Assembly (NCBI RefSeq): GCF_033115175.1
Contig: NC_084831.1
Coordinates: 45,912,002-45,976,001 of the forward strand
Reading direction: 5' to 3'
Origin: Lepus europaeus
Lineage: Eukaryota; Chordata; Mammalia; Lagomorpha; Leporidae
Length of the DNA stretch: 64,000 bases
Every line of letters starts with the position of its first letter. The stretch's first letter is position 1. The notes under the pieces were generated by a model, which worked only from the letters and a program-made list of their open reading frames with translations, had not been told where the DNA came from and ran no database searches. The position numbers were made by a program, and so were the translations under genes. This document shows, piece by piece, positions 1 to 44,724 of this stretch.

Positions 1-899
1 CTGCAGGCACTCAGCACTGACAGTGTGGCCTGGCTGCCTGCACGTTTGACAGCTGCTGAGTGCCTGCTGTGTACCGTAGACCAGGGTGCAGGCCTGCGCG
101 GACCCTCAGGTCACTTGCCGTCTAGTGGAAGGGAGCGCGGACAGGCAGACAGAACCCGTGCAGGTGTCCCCTGGGGTCTGCGGGGGGTTGGATCCAGGGC
201 TGCCTTGCAGTTACCAAATTCTGCAGATGCTCAGGTCCCTTATATACAGTGCTGTCACCTGCACACACCTGCCGTATGCTTTATTATTTTTTTAAGATTT
301 GTTTATTACACACACACACACACACACATACACATACACCTGATCTTCCATCCACTGGTTCACGCTCCAAATGGCTACAACAACCAGGGCTATTCCAGGA
401 ACCCAGAACTCCATCTGGGTCTCCCGCGGGGGTGGGAGGACAGCATGGAAGCCATCTTGTGCTGCTCTCCCAGACACACTGGCGGGGAGCTGGACTGGAA
501 GCAGAGCAACCTAACATGCTGAGCCACAGTGCCAGGTCTCCTGTATGCTTCAGGTTAAGCTCACCCAAGGCAAAAGCTCGGCACGCAGTCGTTAGACGAC
601 GTGTAGGGACTAACGACAAGACCGCAGTCCTCACGCGGGCAGCACAGATGTAAATTCCCCTCCCTCCTGCGTATTTTCTGTCTGTGATTGGTTGAATCCA
701 TGGAAGCAAAGCCCTTGGAGGGTGAGGGCCAGGGCATGGCCTCTGCAGTGACAGAATGGAAAGCAGCAGGGGTGGGGTAGGGGTGGGGGCATGGTGGCCT
801 TGGCCCGGGCAGCTGGAGCAGTCTTGCGGAGCTGACATCTGATCCGAAGCCCGTGTGACATGGGACGGCTGCTAACGTCCGACTGTCTTTCGATGCCAG
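1..899 (+). other. ACOT11 intron, left part
   Basis: This holds a SINE with a CA repeat (288-540) and, near 672-735, a short stretch resembling the edge of a Tigger-type DNA transposon (low confidence). No exon was recognised; the earlier ACOT11 exons must lie further left. Confidence 0.6.
288..540 (-). repeat. CSINE with internal CA repeat
   Basis: Read on the - strand it has the rabbit C-repeat body (gggagacccagatggag..., ggagtgaacc-like) and a tail whose A-rich part has become a CA microsatellite (308-338). Confidence 0.8.
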
Positions 900-21372
<20,473 letters not shown>

Positions 21373-21420
21373 GCCCGGCCGCGAGGACTCACGGACAGCG
21401 TGTGGAGGAAGGCAGTGACA

Positions 21421-21426
21421 TTTATT
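21421..21426 (-). terminator. FAM151A: FAM151A poly(A) signal
   Basis: The - strand reads AATAAA 91 bp past the FAM151A stop codon. It sits inside the presumed 3'UTR of ACOT11, so cleavage near 21400 would place the two 3' ends almost on top of each other. Confidence 0.8.
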
Positions 21427-21516
21427 GCTTCCTGTCTCTTGCCCAGGGGCCCGCAGGCCCAGCACCCTGGGTGATGAGTTTGTGCCAGCAGCCGCCAGCG
21501 AGTCCGGGCGGTGCTC

Positions 21517-33118
<11,602 letters not shown>

Positions 33119-33883
33119 GATGCCCTCTCTGAGGACGGTCTCAGCTCCTCGCAGCCCAGAGCCCCTGTGGCTGGCTGCAGCTGGGATGGGGTGGGGGATG
33201 CAGCGTCCGCAACCCGAATGCCCTTCTCCTAAATCCCCTCCTCCTGAAGCTCCTCCTCCCCCCGCCCTCCCCCGCCTCCCAGGATCCTAGCAGGTCAAGC
33301 AGAAAATCCGGCCACCCCCCCAGAATGACCTTTGAGCGCCCTGGAAGGAGGCGGAGGTGTTGGACTGAGCCCTCGCCTGCCTGTTGCCTGCCTGCCCTGC
33401 CTGGGAGCTGGGAGACCAGAGATCTAGCCTGGCTCTACCTGCTTTCCTGGAGGCCTGGAGCAAGCGTCTGCCCCTCTCTGGGCCGCTTGCCCCCTCCCCC
33501 ACTCCCACCCCTGGGAAAGGAGGCAGCGGCAGTGGGCTGGGTGATCTCTGCCTCCAGGCCCTTCTGCCCTGCCCCTGTAATCCCGGGCCAGGCAAGGGTT
33601 AGTGACAAGGACAGATTAGATCTGCCTGAGGGATGTGGCTGATAGACTATCTGGCCGAGATTGGAATGGATACTCCTGGTATACAGCAGCCTGGGTCAGC
33701 AAGTCCACAGCTAGGGGCTGAGTCACACGTGCAGGCAGAAGGGGGCTCTGGGAGGGGAACCAAGTGCGAGGCTCCGGAGACCCTCGGGTGTGAGTGAGGC
33801 CAGTATTGTGTGTAACGTGCACAGGCACCTCGGCTCCTGGAAGTCCGCATGGGAAGCCAGCAGGGCGCCTGGGAACTGAGTGT

Positions 33884-33905
33884 GAGTGTGAGAGAGTGAG
33901 TGTGC

Positions 33906-33948
<43 letters not shown>
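33884..33948. repeat. TG then GA microsatellite
   Basis: Alternating GTGA, GT and GA units, 0.8 kb upstream of the FAM151A start. Confidence 0.85.
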
Positions 33949-33949
<1 letters not shown>

Positions 33950-35098
33950 CTGGAATGCCGCCCGGGGGGGCGGGCAGCTGGAGGGAAGTGGGGTGCAGGA
34001 GTGGTCAGGGAGAATTTTGGTCCAGGCCACGTGGGGTCCTGGCAGCGATGGTTTTCCCTGAAGAGCTGCCTAGGGGGCGGCTGGCTACAGAGAGGGGGAG
34101 GAGTCAGTGGGGGTTGGGGGGTGGGGTGGGGGCTGGATCATTTCTGACCAAGGAGGCAGTACCATGCCCCTTTCTCAGAAAGGATCCGGCTGCCGTGGAG
34201 CTGGGTGCGAGTGAGGCCCCTGTGGGAGCCGGGCCCGCGGCTCTGGGCCCCCGAGCTCCACCGCCTCCCTCTAAGGCTGTATCTTGGAGTAAGGGCTTCC
34301 TCTGCCTCTGGTTTCTGGAAGGTAGGCAGCCCTGCCTGTGAGGATTCCATGCTCTGAGGTCTCTCTATTGGGACAGAAACAGCTAAGCCCCTGAGCTCCC
34401 CGCCTCTGGCACTCTCTGCACGGGGCTCTGGGGATCCCCCAGCTAGTGTTTTTTTGGAGAGGAGAACCCGGGGGCCGTGGGGGGCCCAGCCGATGCCCCG
34501 GGTGGGGGCTTCTTGCCAGTAAGGCCATGAGGCCTGCAGAATGACCGTGGGCACAGTGGGGCTCACGGGACCACGGAGACAGGGCATCAGCAGCGCCGAG
34601 GAGAACCCAGCCTCCCGGGGTGGCCGGGGGCTTTTGGAAGAGGCCTGGCCTGGGCTGACTTGGTGAGCAGGGAATGGTGGTGAGGGGTGTGCGACCCAGA
34701 CGGCCTGATGCCAGGCAAGGTCAGGGGGTGGGGGGCAGGAGAAGAGGCTGCGGTGCTGAGCAGGTCTGGGTTGTGCTGATCAAAGAGCTTGGCCGTGGGC
34801 TACAGGAGATGGGGGCCATGCCCTGTGGGGTGAGAGGGAGAGCTCGTGTTCAGCATTGCTTTGGGAAGGGGATTCTGGGAGCTGGAAGGCCTGGCTGCCC
34901 CTCCTTGCCGGGTCATCCTGCTAATTTAGCACAGCCCACGCCTGCATCCCAGAAACCACATGACTCCTCCCACCATGGCACCAAAGCCCCCAGAGGCCTG
35001 TGGAAGCTCGGGTCTCAGCCTTGTTACCCAGGTTACTTTGGTACAGCCCATCCCCGCTCCATAACATGCTAGAGGGGAGACAAAACCAAAGGAGCAGG

Positions 35099-35415
35099 GC
35101 CAGCGCTGTGGTGTAGTGGGTAAAGCCGCCACCTGCAGCACCGGCATCCCATATGGGCGCCAGTTCAAGTCCTGGCTGCTCCACTTCTGATCCAGCCCTT
35201 TTCTATGGCCTGGGAAAGCAGTAGAAGGTGGCCCAAGTGCTTGGACCCCTGCACCCACGTCAAGGACTGGAAGAAGCTCCTGGCTCCTGGCTTCGGATCA
35301 GCACAGCTCTAGCTCTTGCGGTCATTTGGGGAGTGACCCAGCAGATGGAAGACCTCCCTCTCTCTCTGCCTCTCTATAACTCTGCCTTTCAAATAAATAA
35401 ATAAATTGTTAAAAA
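35099..35415 (+). repeat. CSINE
   Basis: Well-preserved forward C-repeat ('ggccagcgctgtggtgtagt'), tail 'tttcaaataaataaataaat'. Confidence 0.9.
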
Positions 35416-35417
35416 AA

Positions 35418-35705
35418 TAAAAAGATTTGAATGAGAGAGAGAGAAGAGAAGAGGAGAGGAGAGGAGACCTTCTTTCCACTGGTTCAGTCTTCCATCTGCT
35501 GGTTCACTCCCTAGATGGCTGCAACAGTCAGGGCTGGGCCAGGTCAAAGTTAGGATCCAGGAACTCCATCTGGATCTCCCACGTGGGAGCAGGGGCGCCA
35601 TCCTCTGCTGCTTCCCAGGTGCACGAGCAGGGAGCTGGATCAGAAGGTTAGAAGCCCGGGCTCCAGCTGGCTCTCTGACATGGGATGGAAGCACACGCCC
35701 ATGCC
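35418..35705 (-). repeat. CSINE
   Basis: Reverse copy immediately after the forward one; the two could pair as a hairpin. Confidence 0.8.
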
Positions 35706-36033
35706 ACTTGTCTTCATTTTGTTGTGCACGCTTATTGTTGGTCTTTTTGCTTGGTTTTGCTTTTTTTGGTGGATATATTAATTCCCTCTTGTTGCTGTAT
35801 CAGATTATCCCAAACCTAGTGGTGCAGAACGGCACAGATTTGTTATCGTACACTCCTGGAGCTCACAATCTGCAGTAGGCGTCACTGGGCTATGACTGAG
35901 TTGCCAGCAGGGCTGAGTGCCTGCAGGAGGCCCTGGCAATATTCTGTTTCCCTGCCTTTTCCAGTCTCTAGGGTTTGCCTGCACTCTCTGGCTTGGGGTC
36001 CCATTCCTATACTAATACTACTAATAATAATAA

Positions 36034-36270
36034 TTAATGTATTTCTTATTTGAAAGGCAGAGACAGAGAGAGATCTTCCATCTACTGGTTCACTCTGGGT
36101 CTCCCACATGAGTGGCGGGGAACCAAGCACCTCCCCTGCTGTCTCTCAGGGTGTGTGTTAGGAGGAAGCTGGTGTTGGAGGCAGAGCCAGGACTCAGGCC
36201 CATGCACTCCGATGTGGAATATGGGCATCCAAGCAAGGTCTTAGCCTCTGTGCTACACACCCACCTCTCA
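36034..36270 (-). repeat. CSINE, internally deleted
   Basis: The middle, from 'ggttcactc' to 'tgggtctcccac', is missing about 80 bp. Confidence 0.72.
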
Positions 36271-36297
36271 TTCTTATATTTGTAACCTCTGCATTTT

Positions 36298-36578
36298 TAA
36301 TTTTATTATTGTTTTTTGCTTTGAGAGGGAGAGAGAGATGCTAAGACAGAGTGCCCACCTGATGGTTCACACTCCAAATGTCTGGGAGCCAGGAAATCCA
36401 TCCAGATCTATGTGGGTGGCAGGGACCCAACTTCTTGAGCCATCCCTGCTGCCTGCCGGTGCGCACTAGCAGGTAACTGGAAGTGGGAGAACACAGCACA
36501 GCTGAGACTTGAGCCCAGGGACTCCCCTATGGGACAAGGGCTTCCCAACAGGTGTCTTAACCATAAGTGCCCACCCTT
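36298..36578 (-). repeat. Old CSINE
   Basis: Diverged C-repeat ('tgatggttcacactccaaat'). Confidence 0.65.
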
Positions 36579-36954
36579 CAGTCCTATATCTGAAAGCCAG
36601 GTTGGCTGTGCCCAGCGCCATTCACAAGGTTGTCTCTCTGGCTCTCTTCTGCCTCTTGCTTCCACTTAAAGATGGCTTATGGTTACGCTGAGCCCCCCTA
36701 TACTCCTGGGGGGTCTCATCCTAAAGGGGCAAATGTCACAATTCCCTTGCTGTGTACAGTAGCATGTACACACAGGACCACAGGACCAGGATGTGGACAT
36801 CTTTGGATGCTGGTGTTCTGTCCACCCCAGTGGGCTTGGCTTCTGTTCCCCTTTCTGAGTGGTTAAGGCCGTGCTGTGTGGGGAGGGTAGCACGGCTCGA
36901 GTGTGCAGGCCCTGGGATGCCTGGGTTCCTGATATTCCCCAGCTGAGTTGGGCC

Positions 36955-37085
36955 ATGCATTTCATCTTCCTGTGCCTCAGTTTCCTCCTTTATACCCTTG
37001 TAGGGTTGTCGAGCGGCTCAAATAAATTAAGCCACGAAGATGTCTCAGGACGGCACCTGGCGCACAGGAGCTGCTGGGTAAGGAG
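36955..37085 (+). repeat. MIR SINE relic
   Basis: 'cctgtgcctcagtttcctcc' followed by 'agggttgtcgagcggctcaa'. Confidence 0.65.
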
Positions 37086-37649
37086 GAGCCGTTACTGCAC
37101 AGGTGCTCACAACTCAGAAACCGCGAGCCGGGCTCCTGCTTTCCTCCCAGGAGTCCCCTGCAGGGTGGAAGTTCTCTCTTTAGTGGGCGCACCATGACTC
37201 CCACCACGGCTGTCTTGGCAGTTAAACCTCTGCCCACCGTGTTGGACACCTGGCTTGTGCATACTCAGGATCACACAAACGCTCCACTGAGCGCCTCTGG
37301 CCCCTCTCCCGATCACACCCTTAGGTGAGCTCCCCAGAAACAGAATGACAGGCTCAAAGGGCCAGTGTACATGTGAGGCTCTTGGGATCCGCCGCCTAAT
37401 TTCATTGCAAAAGGTTGGAGCCAACCTGGGGCTGCTGGGTGGGGTTGACCCCGGAGAGGCTAGGAAGGAACAGAGCCACTCCTGGCCACTGGTAGGAGGA
37501 CAAAATGCTGGGGCACCTACGGAGAGATGGGGGACAAGGCCCACGTGTCAGGCATGAGGCCTGGGTGGACACATGTGGGAGGTAAGCATGGAGAGTGGGG
37601 TTGGTTCCAAGCTTGGAGGAGTTAAAATCTTGACAGGCAGGTTTTTACT

Positions 37650-37955
37650 TTTTCACTTACTTTCATTTATTTGAGAGAGCCAGCCACCAAGCCAGCTCCC
37701 ATCTGCTGCTTCCTTCCCCAAATGCCTACAACATCTGTGGTGGGGCCAGGCTGAAGCCAGGTGCTCAGAACTCAATTCAGGTGTCCCACATGAGTCTCAT
37801 GAGCATAAGGACTCGAGCCATCACCTGCTGCCTCTCAAGGTGCAGGAGGCTGGAGCTGGGAGCAGAGCTGAGACTTGAACCCAGGCATTTTGCAGCAGGC
37901 GACGCAGGCATCCCAAGTGGTGGCTTAGCCGCCAGGCCAAACGCCTGCTCCCGAC
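37650..37955 (-). repeat. Old CSINE
   Basis: Diverged C-repeat ending 'ccaggccaaacgcctgctcc', the form of the older subfamily. Confidence 0.68.
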
Positions 37956-39692
37956 AGGTTTTAGAGAAGTGAACGGCATTGTGGGACTGCGCTGGGCTGG
38001 ATCGGGGAAGGAGCCGGGTGAAGGGGTTCTTGCTAGAAAATCAGGAGGCGACTGGAATTAGCTGGGGGCAGGGAAAGCGCCAAGGGGGCACCTGTGCAGT
38101 GCTGGCAAGAAGCTTTACTACCTGGGAATCAGCTTACAGGAGGCAGAGGTGGGGAGGGGGAGGGGGAGAGCGAGGTCGAGAGGCCGTGCTGGGGGCTTGC
38201 AGCCCAACGCTGAAATTCCAGAAACTCTGATGGAAGCAGGGAGGCGGGAGGAGACGCAGGGTTTGCTGGGGGCAGATGGATTCAGCCTGGGAGTATGAGG
38301 CCAGCGAAGGAGCAGGTTAACGAAGAAGCTCATTAACAAAGAACTTCATTGGGCAAAGTGGAGGGACCAGGCCAGCGTCTCAGTAAGGGATGGAGAGCCC
38401 AGGCTGTTTCAGCACCTGAGGATGGGTCCCGGTTTCTCCTCCTGCCACACCTGCTCTGGGGTACTCCTGGGTGGGGGCTCTCTGGGCGTGGGCTCCCTCC
38501 CACAATGCCTCAGCAGTTCCCTTGAGGAAGGGCAGATGGGCTTCCCCTGAGCTGCCTGCAGGGAGGGGGCCGAAACCCAGCTCACAGGGTTATAGCACAA
38601 GATCAATCACTTCGTGCATCAATCGCCCCTAAGCAAACCCCTCCCACCGAGACCGGCCATCTTATCTATGGAGAAGCAAGCGGCTCCTTCAGTCCAGTGA
38701 TCAGCACCTTGCCCAGCTCTAGCCTTCCCACAAGTCCGTGAATTCCTCTGGATAAAGGACCGGCAAGGAGACCCTGGGCTGGGGGAGACAGACAAGAGGC
38801 TGGGGCCTGCGTTCAGGACTTGCTTCCTCGATCCATCGCACATACACTTGTTTCCTTTAAAACTTGTCTTCAGCCCCTTTTGCACTCATGGGCTAATATC
38901 TACCTGGCTGCCCTAAAGCCAGGTGCGCAAGGATGACTACAACGTGATCTCTGTTAGAACGTTCGCAGTGTCATGGGGAAATAGGCAGGGACCCAGAGAT
39001 TGGTAGTCCCTGCCATAAATGCTGCAAGAGCAGCAGAGGAAGTGCTAGTGCGGCTGTGGGGGATGGGATCACAGAGGGCTTCCTGGAGAGGATACTGCTG
39101 GGTTTTGATGGATGAGTAGGAGTTTACCAGGTGGTGTCGGAAGAATGGAGGGGAAGGGCATCCTAGATGGAAGGAACCTCATAAACAGAAAAAGCACAGA
39201 GGCAGATACATCACCCAGGTGTTTCTGTGTTCTGGAAATGGAAATCGGGCAGGAGAAAATGACAGGCAATGGAACTGGGGACCAAGGCCTGCAGGGCAGT
39301 GAACTTGAAGCAATGAGCAGACCTCCCAACGCAACAATCCAGGGTGAAATAAAAATGTCCTTTTCAAGTGCATCTCAGCTCGTATATATAGTAAAGACCC
39401 ATAAATGGAAGCAGGAGCCCTGAGAGGTAGGCCACAGCCAAGCCTGACTTCCGTCCTGAGGAGTGGTGCGGACCTGAGCCCCAGTCCCCGGCCCCCGGCG
39501 GATGGCTATTCAGGATAGCTTGGCAAGAGAGTGGAGCCTGGACCCATTTCAAAGCAGAGATTCTATTAGGACACACCATCACACAGGAGGTGCTGCCCTG
39601 CGGACAGTTAAAGAGAAGTAAACCCACAGACCAATTTTGATGTTGATGATTGGTGGGATTTTAAAAATTCTTTTAAAGGTTACTAATGGATA

Positions 39693-39972
39693 GGGGCCTG
39701 CGCTGTGGGTAGTAGGCTAAGCCTCTGCCTGCAGCGTCAGCATCCCTGTCAGCACCAGTTTGAGTCCCAGCTGCTCTACTTCCAATCCAGCTCCCAGCTA
39801 ATGCACCTGGGAGGCAGCAGATGCTGGCCCAAGGATTTGGGTTCCTGCTGCTCACACAAGAGACCTGTATGGTGCTCCTTGTTCCTGCCTTTGACTTGGC
39901 CTCACCCTGGCTGTTGTGAGCGTATGGGAGATCTCTCTTCCTCTCTCTCTTTCTCCTTCTCTCTGACTTAAT
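39693..39972 (+). repeat. CSINE
   Basis: Forward copy with a shortened 3' end. Confidence 0.8.
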
Positions 39973-40119
39973 CCAAATGATTAGGATAATATATCTAGTG
40001 AAAAAAAACTTAAAAGCTTGAAAATATAAGAAACAACAGTAGACTATAGCAAATTATCAAGCAGATTTGAGATGGAGCTGAAAAGAACTTCTAGAGATGA
40101 AAAATAAAATTAAAAACAC

Positions 40120-40433
40120 GGCTGGTGCCGTGGCTGAACAGGCTAATCCTCCACCTTGTGGTGCCGGCACACCGGGTTCTAGTCCCGGTTGGGGCGCTGG
40201 ATTCTATCCCGGTTGCCCCTCTTCCAGGCCAGCTCTCTGCTATGGCCCGGGAAGGCAGTGGAGGATGGCCCAAGACCTTGGGCCCTGCACCCGCATGGGA
40301 GACCAGGAGAAGCACCTGGCTCCTGGCTTCGGTTCAGCGAGATGCACCGGCTGCAGCGGCCATTGGAGGGTGAACCAACGGCAAAAAGGAAGACCTTTCT
40401 CTCTGTCTCTCTCTCTGTCAAAAAAAAAAAAAA
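40120..40433 (+). repeat. CSINE, young type, with 14-bp target duplication
   Basis: Flanked by AAAATTAAAAACAC at 40106-40119 and 40434-40447. It ends in a pure A tract after 'ctctgtc'. Confidence 0.93.
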
Positions 40434-40651
40434 AAAATTAAAAACACAATGACGGGGTTTAGCGTTAGACACAGGTGATTAGAGAATTAGATAAGAACAG
40501 AAAATGATGTCTAGAAATTAGCATAGAGAAGCAAAGCGGTGGAAAATGAGAGGTTAAGAGACAAAGAGGACAGGACTAGAGGGAAGGACTAACATGTATC
40601 TCATCAGAGCTGCACAAGAGCAGAAAAAGGACTGCAAAGCAAATATTTTCT

Positions 40652-40965
40652 GGGCCAGCGCTGTGGAATAGCAGTTTGAGCTGCCGGCTGCAGCACTGGC
40701 ATCCCATGTGGACGCCAGTTCAAGTCCCAGCTGCTCCACTTCCATCCAGCTCCCTGCTGATGTGCCTGGGAAAGCAACAGAATACAGCTCAAGTGTCTGG
40801 GCCTCTGCACTCACTTGGGAGACCCAGATGAAGCTCCTAGCTTTTGACTTCAGCCTGACCCAGCCCTGACTTGTGGCAGTTTAGGGAGTGAACCAGTGGA
40901 TGGAACAGCTCTCTCTGTCTCCTTCTCTAATTCTGACTTTCAAATAAATAAATAAAATCTTTTTT
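40652..40965 (+). repeat. CSINE
   Basis: Forward C-repeat; first half of an inverted pair. Confidence 0.87.
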
Positions 40966-41286
40966 AAAAAAGATTTTATTTATTTATTTGAGAGGTAGCT
41001 TTACAGAAAGAGGGAGAGATAGAGAGGTCTTCCTTCTGTTGGTTCACTCCCCAGTTGGCTGCAATGGCCAGAGCTATGCCCGATCTGAAGCCAGGAGCCA
41101 GGTGCTTTTTCCTGGTCTCCCACGTGGGTGGAGGGGACCAAGGACTTGGGCCATCCTCTACTGCCTTCCCAGGCCACAGCAGAGAGCTGGATTGGAAGTG
41201 CAGCAGCTGGGACTAGAACCGGTGCTCATATGGGATGCTGGTGCCACAGGCAGAGGATTAACCTACTGCGCCATGGTGCTGGCCCC
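40966..41286 (-). repeat. CSINE
   Basis: Reverse C-repeat abutting the preceding one tail to tail. Confidence 0.87.
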
Positions 41287-41308
41287 AAGAAAGCTTTAAA
41301 AACAAAAA

Positions 41309-41628
41309 CAAGGCCTGCACTGTGGCTCACTTGGCTAATCCTCTGCCTGCGGTGCCGGCATCCCATATGGGTTCCAGGTTCTAGTCCTGGTTGCCCCTCT
41401 TCCAGTCCAGCTCTCTGCTATGGCCCGGGAAAGCAGTGGAGGATGGCCCAGGTGCTTGGGCCGTGCACCTGCGTGGGAGACCGGGAGGAGGTACCTGGCT
41501 CCTGGCTTTAGATCGGCGCAGCTCCGTCCTTAGCGGCCATTTGGGGGGGGGGGGGGCAACGAAAAGAAGACCTTTCTCTCTGTCTCTCTCTCTCACTGTC
41601 TAACTGTCAAAACAAAACAAATATTTTT
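41309..41628 (+). repeat. CSINE
   Basis: Forward copy of the 'ctaatcctctgcctgcggtg' type with an 11-12 G run near 41545 and tail 'ctgtcaaaacaaaacaaa'. Confidence 0.85.
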
Positions 41629-41766
41629 CAATATTTATGAAATAAATGTTAAAAATGATTGAGCAATACCAATCCCCAAATTTAGGAATCACAGTGAATC
41701 TAAAGTAGGAAAAATAAAAAGAAATCCATGCTTATATATGGCACAGTAAAATTGCAGAATACATTG

Positions 41767-41998
41767 AGGCTGGCACTGTGGTGTAGAAGGTTAAGTCTCT
41801 GCCTACAGTACCAGCATCCCACCTGGGCACTGGTTTGAGTCCTGGCTGCTCTACTTCCAATCTAGCTCCCTGCTAATGCACCTGGGAAAGCAGCACCCTA
41901 ACTGCTTGGGCCCCTGCACCCACATGGGAGACCAGGAAGGAACTCTTGGTTCCTGGCTTTAGATAGGCCCAGCTCCTGCCAATGAGGATGGAAGATCT

Positions 41999-42048
<50 letters not shown>

Positions 42049-42100
42049 CTCTCTCTGTATCTCTGCCTTTCAAATAAAGAAAAATAAATCTTAAAAAAAT
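41767..42100 (+). repeat. CSINE with long CT run
   Basis: Forward copy; the CT stretch expanded to about 45 bp (42002-42046). Confidence 0.86.
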
Positions 42101-42337
42101 TTCAGAACACTAGTTGGAAGCTGTCAGGAAGAATAGATTGATTACTAAAATGTGGCAGACTGGCTTCTCAGCAGACAGTGGGATATTGACTTCAATATCC
42201 TAAAGTACTCATAAAACAGCAACATTCTAGAATTCTGCATGTAATGAAAATATTTGCAAGAATGAGGATGAAGTAAATAATTTTGCTTTTTGGCAAACAA
42301 AACTAAAAGAGCTTACCATTAGTAGATTCTTTTGTTT

Positions 42338-42660
42338 AAAAAAAAAGATTTATTTTATTTATTTGAAAGGCAGAGTTACAGATAGAGGGATAGACACACA
42401 GAGATCTTCCATCTGCTGGTTCACTCCCAAAATGGTTGCAGTGGTTGGGGTTGGGCCAGACTGAAGCCAGGGGCCAGTAGCTTTATCCAGGTCTCCCAAG
42501 TGAGAGGGGTCTAAGTGCTTGGGCCATCTGCTGCTGCTCTCCTAGGGTATTAGCTGGGAGCTGGATCAGAAGTAGAGCAGCCAAAATTCAAACTGGTGCC
42601 CATAGAGGATGCTAGCATCACAGGTGGCAGTTTTACCTACTACACCACAGCACTGGCTCC
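42338..42660 (-). repeat. CSINE
   Basis: Reverse C-repeat ending 'accacagcactggctcc'. It is the last SINE before a 4.3-kb SINE-free gap. Confidence 0.87.
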
Positions 42661-44654
42661 TTAGTAAGATTCTTATTAAGGACATTATAAATGTGACACT
42701 TTAGGCAGAAGGAAATTGATCCCAGTTGGAAGAACTAAGATTTGATTTTTAAAATCGTCAGTCTATATATTGGTGAGATAATGTTAAATGGAAACAAACA
42801 TTGATTGCAAAAAATCATAATAGTATCTAATTGGTGGTGTTTATAGTGTAGAAGAGGACTAAAATAAGGAAAAACAATGACCTAGAGTTGGGAGCTGGCC
42901 AACTGGAAATAGTCTTGTCAGGTGTTTGTGTTACTAATTTGCGTATTTTACACAAGAGGATTTCACTATTCATTAATTTTAGACTTTGCTATCTAAAATA
43001 CTTCTATGAATATTTAAATGATTAGAGAAGCCCTCAAAAACAGACACAGACTATGTGACTTCCAAGACGGAGAGGAGAAGGAGTGAGAATTCAGTAATCC
43101 AAAACAAAGTGGGGACCGAGAAAAAATAAAAATGGGAAAAAAGAGATTGTGTGTCTGGTAATGGCCAAGTCACTTCTGGACAACACGCAGAAGCCGGAAG
43201 AAACCAGGGGAGCCAACAGTTGGAAGCGGGGACAGCTACGAGGTGTAGGCAGATGTGACTTCGCACCAACACAGCGCTGAGCCCAGGAAGTCAGACACGA
43301 GGCTGTACGCGCTGTAGAATTCATTTGCTTTCAGAACAAAAACAGGCAACTGTAAACTTCGGTGTTTGAAGTCAGCAAGGGGGTTGCCCTTGCGGGGATT
43401 GTGAGACTGTGAGAGGGCCGAGGAGGGGTCCTGGTAATGGCTCTTTCTAGCCGTGGGTGCGCCCACCAGGTGAAAATTCGTCCAACTTGGCATGATGCAT
43501 GCACCTTTCTGAGTGCGTACGATACTTCAGTACAAGTCAAGACTCGAAAAGGGGGCAGTGCCAAGCCGCTGGGTGGGCAGGGGCAGAGTGGAAAGGGGCC
43601 CCGATGCCAGAGCACGGAGCTCAGATGGGGCCCGGAAGGCAGCGGGCAGACAGCGAGGCGATGGGGCACGATGCGTGGGATGCAGGTGGCCAGGAGAGAA
43701 CAGCCCCTGCCCTGTGGGCATTACTTGGCGGACTGGCCAGAATCTGAGCTCCAACGAGGAGCACTCGAGTTGGGGCTGAGGGGAAGGAGAGGGAGGAGTC
43801 AGACAGGGTCCTAGGGAGAGGCCTGTGGAGGAAGAGCAGGTTCAAGGTCAGGGTTTGTGCCGAGAGACAGAGAACTTGGCCGGGTTTGTGGAACACAGGG
43901 AAGAAGCGAGTTAGGAGGAGCTGTTTATGCACAAGGCCCTTGACGCAGCCTGAGGGGACTGAGTTTCCGGGACCAGGTGTGGACAGCAGAGGGGATGGGA
44001 GAGGTCAGACGGACAGGAAGGACTTCAGGAGAGTGGCCGTCGCCGTGTCCTGCTCACGCGAGGTCCACACCAAGTGCTGACCGGCACCAGGGCTGAGGAC
44101 TTAGACTGTCCAGACCCACCCACTGACCTGGGTGAGTGGGGGCGCAGCTTCCTGCACAGCCCACTCTCGTTTTGTAAATGGCGCCCAGTGAAGCAGCCCC
44201 ATCCAGGCCCTGGCACTCGTATCGGGCTCGGGAGATGGACAGCTGCAGAGTCCTGGTTGTCTTATCACGGAGTGGAGCTTACCCCGCCCTCCGGCCCCAT
44301 CCTCAGCCTGCTCCGCACTCTTATCTGCGCCTGGATAAGCAGGCAGGGTGGAGCAGGTGGAAGGCCGAGGACTTGGGCACACAGATAGTCCTCTGGGCTT
44401 GCGGCCTTGGGACAGCAGGTTCCCTCTGTGGGTCTCCATTTCTTCCTCGGACTGCCTGATCCCCAAGCCTCTGTCGCCTTGGGATAAACAGAGCTTTGAG
44501 GTCCGGGAGCTTCTGGGGGGAAGCCTGGAGTGCGAGGCAAAGAACTCCACCTGCATCTCCTTTCCAGGTGGTTGGCAGGGTCTAGAGACAGAGCCTCCTC
44601 CAGGACACCTGCTCTGCGTCTCCCCACTGGGCGGGCGGGAGCAGGAGGGGCCTC

Positions 44655-44724
44655 ATTGGCTGGGACTTCGGGCTCATGGTGACTTCATAAAGAGCACCCC
44701 ACCAGCCCGGGTGCGGGGACCTAG
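44655..44724 (+). promoter_or_regulatory. Candidate promoter and first exon, possibly MROH7
   Basis: A reversed CCAAT box (ATTGG, 44655-44659) precedes a TATA-like CATAAAGA (44686-44693) and, about 30 bp on, a short GC-rich stretch ending in a strong donor, cctag|gtaagc (44724/44725). It lies in a SINE-free gap upstream of MROH7 on the same strand. This is a motif arrangement only; no transcript evidence is available. Confidence 0.3.

Noticed and set aside
35099-35180. tRNA gene (B-box-like 'ggttcaagtcc')
   Set aside because: It is the tRNA-derived head of a SINE; no tRNA cloverleaf, and the same phrase recurs in dozens of copies.
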